A stretch of DNA of 64,000 nt, from positions 558,001 through 622,000 of the forward strand of contig NZ_CP041661.1 in NCBI RefSeq assembly GCF_007289895.1. The letters are read 5' to 3'. The notes beneath the pieces were generated by a model, which saw nothing but the letters and a program-made list of their open reading frames with translations, ran no database searches and had not been told where the DNA came from. Below, one piece after another: positions 56,524 through 64,000 of this stretch. How positions within the stretch are numbered: the stretch's first letter is position 1; every line of letters begins with the position of its first letter. Source of the stretch: Catenovulum sediminis. Lineage in GTDB: Bacteria > Pseudomonadota > Gammaproteobacteria > Enterobacterales > Alteromonadaceae. The position numbers and the translations under genes were made by a program.

Positions 56524-57822
56524 TTAATTTCGATCCTGATTCAAGGTTAAATCCGCATTTTTACTTGCAGCATTCTTAACTGTTGCTATGTCTTCTTCAA
56601 TATCAAGTGCTTTACATGCCCGCTTTAACGCTAAATTTCTGTGATATCTAGCCGCTTTCTGAATACTCTCATTGTTAAGTGACTCAAGAGAACTCAGCGC
56701 TTTTTGTAAACGAATACCTACTTCTACCGTGCCGGCTCCATCTCGAGCGATGGATGTAAAAGCGTCGTCGAACATATCAGATATCGAGATCTCCGGCACC
56801 GCTACTCGGTCATACTCGATCAGATTTCGAGCCTCGGGATTGGAGGGCTCATTGATAAGAGAAATTACACGAACTAATGTGCCAATGACTTTTATCGCTG
56901 TACCTGGATCGTTAACAGCTGGGGATAGAGCTCGAGCTGCAATTTCTGATAAGGCGACCAGGCCAAATCTAGGATCATCTTCGAACGTACGGTCGTTGCC
57001 GATTTGGAACGCGCTGAGCAGGCTAGGGTAGTCAATGCCAGTCTGTTCGCCTGATGAAATGGTTACGTAAGCCAACGCCCGATTGGATGACGCAAAAGTT
57101 CCTGGTAATGCCAACACCACTACCTGCGCGTCAACACCTTCTGCCCAGCTTTGAAGTACCGCCATATCGATATGCTGAACATAACCAATTTTCGAGGCAT
57201 ACACTGCTTGCCCCGGTCCCAGTGTTCCTGATGTTGATATGCCCCCGAGAGTCGGCTTATCTCGCCTTCTTATCAGCGCTCTTTCCGTCGCCCCTTCTAC
57301 CTTATCAATCGTCGAACCAATTCGCCCCAATCTAGCAATGCTGTCGACCCAACGCACAAACGTCACGATTACCACTGCAAATACGATCACCGTTAGAGCG
57401 AAAAGGACGAAGAGTCCTGCGCTTTCATAGAAATCATTTTTCAATGCAGTAAGTGCTACTACACTAAAAATGAATGCACCTACAAAGGTAGAAAGCGCAT
57501 TCTGTGACACGTCATCAGCAAGCATAAGGGCGAATGAGCGTGGGGTCGCTGAGCCGCTTGCAGCAGCGTATGCTGATACCATAGATGCCACCGAAAAAGT
57601 GGCGATCACTAACATACTGCTCGCCATAACGGAGAGCAAAGTTTCAACTGAGTCCTGTGCAACTACAGGAGCAAGATTCGCTAACTTAGAGCCATCGATA
57701 ATTTTCGCAGCAAAGACCACAGCAATCGACAGTGAGCATAACGCCAATGGGCGTACCCAGAGTCGCTCACTAAAACGATTGAGCAGAAATCGGAGACGGT
57801 CAAACGAAACTAATAAATTCAT
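56524..57822 (-). CDS. DUF2254 family membrane protein
   Basis: 432-residue inner-membrane protein with four hydrophobic helices in the first 160 residues (SIAVVFAAKII, LSVMASSMLVIATFSVASMV, STFVGAFIFSVVALTAL, AGLFVLFALTVIVFAVVIV) and a soluble C-terminal part. DUF2254 function is unknown. First gene of a two-gene operon with the nuclease-like protein. Confidence 0.87.
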   Translation of the reverse strand: MNLLVSFDRLRFLLNRFSERLWVRPLALCSLSIAVVFAAKIIDGSKLANLAPVVAQDSVETLLSVMASSMLVIATFSVASMVSAYAAASGSATPRSFALMLADDVSQNALSTFVGAFIFSVVALTALKNDFYESAGLFVLFALTVIVFAVVIVTFVRWVDSIARLGRIGSTIDKVEGATERALIRRRDKPTLGGISTSGTLGPGQAVYASKIGYVQHIDMAVLQSWAEGVDAQVVVLALPGTFASSNRALAYVTISSGEQTGIDYPSLLSAFQIGNDRTFEDDPRFGLVALSEIAARALSPAVNDPGTAIKVIGTLVRVISLINEPSNPEARNLIEYDRVAVPEISISDMFDDAFTSIARDGAGTVEVGIRLQKALSSLESLNNESIQKAARYHRNLALKRACKALDIEEDIATVKNAASKNADLTLNQDRN

Positions 57823-57998
57823 GATGATCCCCTGTGTTCCGCCGTCTTACTAATGTGTGCAAAATGCTTGGCTAAAATTAGCGATGAAGGAACGCAAACC
57901 AACCGCATTGCGTCCTTTTGAATAACTTTTCGCTATTGGTGGCCATTACGACGATAATTGAGAAAATATAACGTTGCGGTAAACGACAGATTTTAAGA

Positions 57999-58391
57999 TT
58001 AGTCGTCAATCGCAACATTTTCAAACTGAAGATGGCACTTCCGCCTACTTAACATAGAATATTCAGGAATTTTTAGCACCTTCAACTTCCCGCGAGTAAC
58101 AAATACAAATTCTAGCGATTGTGGATCTATAACTTTAGGACTTGCAAAGAGGCTTTCAAAATTCCAGTGCCCTATAGTTTGCTGATCAATAATAGAACCC
58201 GATTCATCAATTAAATAGAAAATTACGTGTTCTGGATCTAATTCTAGAATAACAAGAAGCCAATCGTAGACCTCATATTGCGCTTCAAGAGTACGCCCGG
58301 AAAATGTTCCAGCTATTTGAATGCCATCTATGTATAAATAAACAAAGTTGTCGGTTATTTCTTCCAGTTTAATTCTATTTGTGATTTTCAT
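57999..58391 (-). CDS. Unknown 130-residue protein
   Basis: Beta-rich cytosolic protein without signal peptide or recognised domain (GTFSGRTLEAQYEVYDWLLV, HVIFYLIDESGSIIDQQTIG). Divergent from the GH86 gene. Probably real because of its codon pattern and isolated full-length frame. Confidence 0.6.
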   Translation of the reverse strand: MKITNRIKLEEITDNFVYLYIDGIQIAGTFSGRTLEAQYEVYDWLLVILELDPEHVIFYLIDESGSIIDQQTIGHWNFESLFASPKVIDPQSLEFVFVTRGKLKVLKIPEYSMLSRRKCHLQFENVAIDD

Positions 58392-58554
58392 ATTCGTTTA
58401 ACACCCCCGCTCAACTGGACCGTATGGTTATAACATACCAGTGATAAAAATTTAAATTTTGTTTATTCAAATGTAAATACCCATTAAACAAACAACTGTT
58501 ATATGTAACATGTTGATAATCAATTCACAATAAAACAAAAAATGTAGTGTTTTT

Positions 58555-61500
58555 ATGTTCAACTATAGAGTAAAACCGGTTGTAATCATGGGGGCTGCAT
58601 TATTAATGCACCCTGCCCTTGTATTTGCACAAACTGAAACAGACATCAATTTAAATGTTAAACATTCAGTTGGTCGTGTCGCTGAGTTTGATCGCGAAAA
58701 ATTTATTACTTTGCATGCAACGTTAAATGAAAACGGATGGGACGGCGAAGAAGACAAACTAAAATACATGATGGAAGATTTAAATGTGTATTTTGGTCGT
58801 GATAACGGCTCTATGCTGTGGAATTTAAATCAGGCAAATGAAGATCCCAACCGCCCAGGTTATATTGACCCGAATTACATCAACCAGAAAGGTCAGGAAA
58901 ACCGTGAAATCCAATATGGCACGAATCGCGCGGATAGACACCAATATGATGATCATAACGATGTCATGATTGGCGGACAAACCAGTACATTTTGGCAAGG
59001 GCGTTCAACCCGACCTTGTTGCAATAAAGAAGGTTGGGAAATCGCCGGTGCGGGCGCAATTGGTGAATATATGGGTCGTTACGTTAACGAATTTTATCGT
59101 AACGAAGGCGAAGCGCCTTCACAAGGTTAATCTCGCCCCAGATTAGTCGAAGTATTAAACGAACCCTTATACGAGCTTATTGATGGCGAAGCGGATTCTC
59201 ATGTAACGCCACTTGATGTATTCCAGTTTCATAATGACGTGGCAAGCACCTTTAAACAGTTTAACGATACCGCACTGATTGGTGGTTACACCACAGCTTT
59301 TCCAATTTTTGAAGAACGGGATTTTGCACGCTGGAATGAGCGTATGAAGCTTTTTATTGATACCAGCGGCGAATATATGGACTTCTTTTCAATTCATATA
59401 TACGACTTTAACAACCTTGGAAATGATGGCAAAGTCAATTTTAAAGGCGGCCGCTTTGAAGCTACTTTTGATATGATGGAGCATTATTCTAATATTCGTT
59501 TAGGTGAAGTTAAGCCATTTGTATTATCTGAATATGCTGGGCGAGATCATAAACTTGAAAAGAATTATTGGTCTTCTTATCGTGACTGGCAATCTATGAA
59601 AGCCATAAGCCCTTTGTTATTAACGCAAATGGCACGACCCAATCAAATTTTAAAGTCGATTCCGTTTATCAATGTTAAAGCCATCTGGGGCACGTCTGAA
59701 GGCATTCCTTATAATTGGCGTTTATTACGTCAAGAAAACGAATCAGAAGCTGGCTTAAGTGGCGACTGGGTATTTACCGATGTTGTTAAATTTTACGAGC
59801 TTTGGTCTGACGTAAGCGGCACCAGAGTTGATTCAAAAACCACCAATCCAGACGTATTAATTGATACTTATGTTGATGGCAATACAGCCTACGTGATTCT
59901 AAGTAACTTAGAATACGAGCAAGAAACGGTTTATCTTAATTTATTTGGACATCAGCAAAATGATATTCAAAGTGTTAAAATTAAACATTTACACTTAGAC
60001 GGAGCCAATGTTGCGCTAGACATTATAGAGCAAAATGAAGCACCAGAAGCTTTTACGCTGGATACTGAAGCAACAGCGATTATCGAATACACTTTCAACA
60101 ATGAGTTAGTGATAGATCATACCGCCAAAGAGGGTAAGTACTATGCATCAACTTACAACCAAGCAATTTCGGCAAATCAATCGACTAATTTTACCATTTC
60201 AAACGTATCGCTGAGCGAATATGGTGATGCAGTTTTAAGATTAGGTATTGGCCGCGCATTGGATAAAAGCCGAATTCCGCAGGTCACTTTTAATGGTGTA
60301 AACATTGATGTACCGACTAATTTTAGTGGTGATGAGCAAGAAAATCGTCCTGAGTTTTTCAGCTTGCTTGAAATTCCAGTCCCTTACGACTTATTGCAAG
60401 AAGAAAACACAGTTTCAGTCACTTTCCCTGATGCAGGCGGCCGGATCAGCAGCGTTTCCATGCAAGTATTTGAACATAGCACGGATTTTCGAACGAAAAG
60501 CTCTCCGGTGACCGGTGTGGCTCTGTCACATGATCAACATGTTTTAGCTGTTGGAGAAACAATTACGTTAGAAGGTAAAGCGTTACCTTTTTATGCACAA
60601 AATACCGCAGTCACTTTCTCGGTGGATAATACAGAGGTTGCTAGCATAACCGAAACGGGAGAGCTGACCGGTCTAAGTGCAGGTACAGTAGTTGTCAACG
60701 CAACTTCCGTTGAAGGGGGTTTTATAGCAGAAAGTACGATTACCGTCGAAGCACCCGTTGCGGCTTCATTGCAATTAGATAATCCAAGCCAATACGCAAA
60801 CACCACTTACTATACCGATGGTACTTTGGATATTACTAGCCTGTACAACGCTGGCACCGGCGAAACCGTTTCCGATCAATTTAGTGGGGTAAGCTATTTG
60901 CTGCGTCAGCTCAATGCAAATTGGGACGTCGTAAAAGATTATTCTGCAGTAGATTATGGTGCAATTGGTAAACAGAGAGGGATCTCAACAGTCAGCATGC
61001 CACTTGAAAATGTTACACCTACTGCACAATTACCGGATGGTCATTTTTATTTCTTATTCGTCCGATTTGCATCAACAGACGGAACGGTGAAATCTACAAC
61101 GTTTAAAGGTATTAACATTGAAGAAAGTATTGTTGAAGAGAATGTAGAGCCTTCGATGAGCTTTGATGATGCCAACCAATATACCAGTCAAACCTATATT
61201 AGTGGTGACACCTTACCTGTTTCTGTTAACTATCAAGCGGGTACTGGCAATACAGTGACGGATACCTTAGGTGGAGTTAAATTTTTCTTACGCTTAATTG
61301 ATAAATCAAGTGGCAGTTGGCAAGTGGTCAGCGATATTATTGCAAACGATAACAGTGTGGTTAGTATGCAATCTGGTATTGCAACTGCCAATTTATCCTT
61401 AACAGGGGTTTTGCCAACGGCGAGCTTACCCGCAGATCACTTTTATTATTTATGGGTTCGATTTGAGTCATCAAACGGCCTTAAATATTCAGTGAATGCA

Positions 61501-62181
61501 TTCCCTATCACAATTGAGGCTGTAAACATTGAACCTTCACTTAGCTTTGATGATCTTGCTCAATATACCGCTACAACTTATTTGACGTCAGGCAGCTTAG
61601 ACGTCAACTTAAATGTAGAAGCTGGCAGTGGCAATGTCGTAACCGATGGGCTTGGCGGCGTTAAGGTATTTTTACGCCATCTTCGTTCAAACTGGTCTGT
61701 GGTAAATGACACAATCGTTTATGATGCTTCGGTTGTCGGCGAACAAACTGCAAATGCATCAGTTTCTATACCGTTAGCTGGGCTCACACCATCTGCTCAG
61801 TTACCCGAAGGCGATTTTTACTTTTTGTTTGTTCAATTTGAATCGTCAAATGGCAACAAATATTCGGTTGCTGCCAATCCAATAACAATCGATTCAGACT
61901 TTGACCAAGACGGTATCGGCGATAGCGCTGACAATGACGACGATAACGATGGCGTACCCGATTCTATTGATCACTTTCAATATGATGATGTTTACGGCGT
62001 ATTAGGAGACTTTGATGGTGACAATGATGTCGATCGCAAAGACATCTCTTATTTTGTTCGTGCATTAAGAGACCCATCACGTCACCGACCTGATTTTGAC
62101 TTCAACGGTGACGGTAGAGTGCATCAAAGTGACGTTAGCCGACTGCGCACGCTGTGTACCCGCAGAAATTGCGCTGAATAG
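58555..62181 (+). pseudogene. Multidomain GH86 agarase/porphyranase interrupted by an in-frame stop
   Basis: One frame of 1208 sense positions broken by TAA at codon 192 (59128-59130). Order: signal peptide ending VFAQ; GH86 barrel, with acid/base Glu at codon 203 (VLNEPLY, just after the stop) and nucleophile Glu at codon 326 (VLSEYAGR); beta-sandwich; one Big2 domain (about 60505-60760); three copies of a 120-residue domain (about 60770-61890); Ca2+-binding DxDxDG repeats; and a dockerin-like pair DFDGDNDVDRKD and DFNGDGRVHQSD ending CTRRNCAE. Without readthrough neither product has a full active site. Paralogue of the gene at position 1. Confidence 0.88.
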
Positions 62182-62282
62182 CTTCCCCCCTTATACACTT
62201 ATGTGACACATTAACACGCGTTAATGTGTCACTACTGAGTTTTTTCAGATTCCTAAAAAACCTCAGGGCATGAAATGTATAC

Positions 62283-63368
62283 TTAAAGACGCTCTAACTT
62301 AATCGGATACGATTGATTAGCACGCCATTGACCTACGTATAAATTTCCGTCATCATCAACACATAAACCATGGCAGTGATTAAATAAATTCCAACTGGTT
62401 TTCATAGGTTGCAATTCACCATTTTGATATACGGGTTGTTCGCCACCTATATTGGCAACCACCTGATTGTTTTTATCAAAAATAGCGATAAAGCCAGAGT
62501 CTTCTTCGTTTTTACCATTAATGTCAGACCAGCAAACGGGAACATAAAAATGTTCACCTTTAAATACCGGTCGTCCAACCCATGCACCTGGCACTTTAAG
62601 CGTGCGGATATAATCACCGTCTAATGTAAAAAACTTGAAGGCACATTCAGCTCTCGAACTAACCATAAGCACAGGATTGTTTGGATCGCGTCTGTCTATT
62701 TCAACGCCATGTGTATTCGCTAAGTTTAAATTTTCATCTTGATTATCATGTCCACCCCAATGACGAATGTAACGACCTTGCTTATCATATTGAATAAGAT
62801 AATCAGAGCCATAACCGTCTGTTACGTATAAATCACCATTGTCGGCAATTGCTATATCAGTCGGTCTAAATGGCATATCTGGTGTATACGCGCCAACGGT
62901 TTGTGGATGACCAATGGTAAATAAAATATCCCCCTGCATATTTACTTTGGCAATAAACCCGGCTTGCGCAACAACTTTGTTGTAGGGTGAATCCCACTCA
63001 TTGATTGAAACGCCATCCCAGTGTCGGTTCAGTTTCCAACCGCTGTCAACGACATACATAAATTCCTCATCGCCCTCTTGGACAATTTTTACCGCATGTG
63101 CACCAGGAAATTCTGTGCCAAAACTATCTAATAGCTCGCCGTCTTTACTGTAAATCAAAAAATTATTACGGGTATTGTCGGTCACCATGATAATGCGTCC
63201 TTGCGAATCGATCGCTAAATCATGACAATTTTCGACGGGGTACTGGTTTGAATCAAGTACTCCCCAATTTGCATTAAGTTTATATTTAAACTCATTTGCG
63301 CCGACGGCTTGACCGTTTTGCAGCGCGTTTTCTTTGGGGCTTAAATTATTTGTAATAGGGGCTGTCAT
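62283..63368 (-). CDS. NHL-repeat six-bladed propeller protein
   Basis: 361-residue propeller with NHL blades (CHDLAIDSQGRIIMVTDN, PTDIAIADNGDLYVTDGYG, CHGLCVDDDGNLYVGQW). No signal peptide is seen with the start at ATG 63368, supported by GGAG six bases upstream; the frame is open to 63428. Resembles the propellers grouped with peptidylglycine-amidating lyase, but no such role is shown. Lies downstream of a dioxygenase gene, 104 bases away on the same strand. Confidence 0.8.
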   Translation of the reverse strand: MTAPITNNLSPKENALQNGQAVGANEFKYKLNANWGVLDSNQYPVENCHDLAIDSQGRIIMVTDNTRNNFLIYSKDGELLDSFGTEFPGAHAVKIVQEGDEEFMYVVDSGWKLNRHWDGVSINEWDSPYNKVVAQAGFIAKVNMQGDILFTIGHPQTVGAYTPDMPFRPTDIAIADNGDLYVTDGYGSDYLIQYDKQGRYIRHWGGHDNQDENLNLANTHGVEIDRRDPNNPVLMVSSRAECAFKFFTLDGDYIRTLKVPGAWVGRPVFKGEHFYVPVCWSDINGKNEEDSGFIAIFDKNNQVVANIGGEQPVYQNGELQPMKTSWNLFNHCHGLCVDDDGNLYVGQWRANQSYPIKLERL

Positions 63369-63471
63369 ATTTTGCTCCGTGACATAAACTTGTGCATGTT
63401 TAAATAGACAAGCCGCTGTTGAGTACAACTCAAAAGCGGCTATTAGTTATTTAACAAAGAGATATTCAGAT

Positions 63472-64000
63472 TTAGCTTTCTTGCCAATTTAATATGGCAT
63501 CGTCGTCAACACGCTCGAATGGGTAATAAACCGCTTCGTTTTCTTCAAATGCTTGATTACTGATTGCGTTGTACGCACATATCATTGACCAACGTGGATC
63601 TTGCGAACGGTTCTGATTTGATTTGTGCAATAAATTACAGTGGAAGAAAAGCACATCACCTGGCTCAAGCTCAACATTAATAAGCTCATGATACTTCATT
63701 GCTTCTTCAACAAATTGTAAGTCTGCACCTTTTTGATCACCGGTTTTTTGGTGATCTAAACGGCCGATATGATGCGAACCTTTTAATACCTGTAAACAGC
63801 CGTTTTCAATCGTGGCTTTGTTTATTGCAATCATGCAACTGATTGATTTGGGGTAAAGCATTAAATTATCTTTGTGCCAGTATCCAAAATCCTGATGCCA
63901 TTCCCAAGCACCGCCGACAAATGGTTCTTTCATCATGATTTTTGTGCTGGTGTGATAAGTCGGTTCACCAATTAGTTTTTCGCAAGAATCAACTAAACGT
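63472..64000 (-). CDS. Phytanoyl-CoA dioxygenase (PhyH) family protein, partial
   Basis: Fe(II)/2-oxoglutarate dioxygenase. The frame continues past the window end, so its N-terminus is missing. The metal motif HxD is seen in WEWHQDFGYW and the distal His in LFFHCNLLHKS, with the 2-oxoglutarate Arg probably in QDPRWSMI. PhyH proteins hydroxylate varied small molecules; the substrate is unknown. The pairing with an NHL protein beside a GH86 suggests a link to the galactan locus. Confidence 0.85.
   Translation of the reverse strand, partial: RLVDSCEKLIGEPTYHTSTKIMMKEPFVGGAWEWHQDFGYWHKDNLMLYPKSISCMIAINKATIENGCLQVLKGSHHIGRLDHQKTGDQKGADLQFVEEAMKYHELINVELEPGDVLFFHCNLLHKSNQNRSQDPRWSMICAYNAISNQAFEENEAVYYPFERVDDDAILNWQES

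Noticed and set aside
58555-59130. Reassignment of stop codons to sense (TAA in GH86 and IS110, TAG in Abi)
   Set aside because: Most intact genes here end at TAA, TAG or TGA at their normal family lengths, so a changed code is not credible. The three stops fit independent mutations.

Overview
The window looks like a chromosomal segment of an AT-rich, agar-degrading marine gammaproteobacterium. Many proteins are of Alteromonadaceae type (Catenovulum- or Paraglaciecola-like; this is inferred from gene content and codon style, not from a search). Most of it is a polysaccharide utilisation locus for red-algal galactans (agar/porphyran), interrupted by short accessory segments.

Layout. 1-1938: C-terminal part of a GH86 agarase/porphyranase. 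2341-3326: frameshifted bile-acid:Na+ symporter family transporter. 3443-6246 (minus): cytochrome P450, 2Fe-2S ferredoxin and ferredoxin reductase, the gene set known to demethylate 6-O-methyl-D-galactose from porphyran. 6424-11684: a large FG-GAP/ASPIC/Big2 lipoprotein divergent from a sulfatase. 11.7-15.4 kb: accessory zone with a methyltransferase, a broken Abi_2 gene, a yafN-yafO toxin-antitoxin pair, gene fragments and repeats. 15.4-19.6 kb: LysR regulator divergent from a GST/PNPOx/DUF1348/transporter operon. 19.6-25.1 kb: msrA, a TonB receptor, a DMT exporter and a second-type sulfatase. 25.1-27.9 kb: orphan RelA/SpoT-domain protein, GNAT, DUF2059 and an unknown secreted protein. 27.9-29.9 kb: REP-like 69-bp repeats, one split by a defective IS110-family element. 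29.9-38.2 kb (minus): gntR, galactonate dehydratase-like enzyme, MFS transporter, KDG kinase, KD(P)G aldolase, GH50 agarase and lactonase. 38.8-50.7 kb (plus): TonB receptor, tryptophan-halogenase-like protein, SapC, GH50, sulfatase, GH50. 50.9-58.4 kb: mostly housekeeping genes (FKBP, OsmC-YcaO, DinB, nuclease, DUF2254) plus a MITE-like element. 58.5-62.2 kb: multidomain GH86 interrupted by a stop codon. 62.3-64 kb: NHL propeller and a PhyH dioxygenase cut by the window edge.

How the genes fit together (inference from families): outer-membrane and secreted GH86, lipoprotein GH50 enzymes and sulfatases depolymerise and desulfate galactan; the TonB receptor imports oligosaccharides; the P450 system removes methyl groups from methylgalactose; lactonase, galactonate dehydratase, KDG kinase and aldolase form most of a De Ley-Doudoroff-type galactose route to pyruvate and glyceraldehyde-3-phosphate. 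Galactose dehydrogenase and the anhydrogalactose enzymes are not in this window. A palindrome TTGTTWACAA recurs before several of these genes and is a candidate operator of the local GntR regulator.

Six disabling lesions were found: in-frame stops in GH86, the IS110 transposase and Abi, and single-base frameshifts in the BASS transporter, YcaO and Abi. Two of the frameshifts lie in homopolymers, so sequencing error must be separated from real decay. No tRNA, rRNA or CRISPR array was seen.
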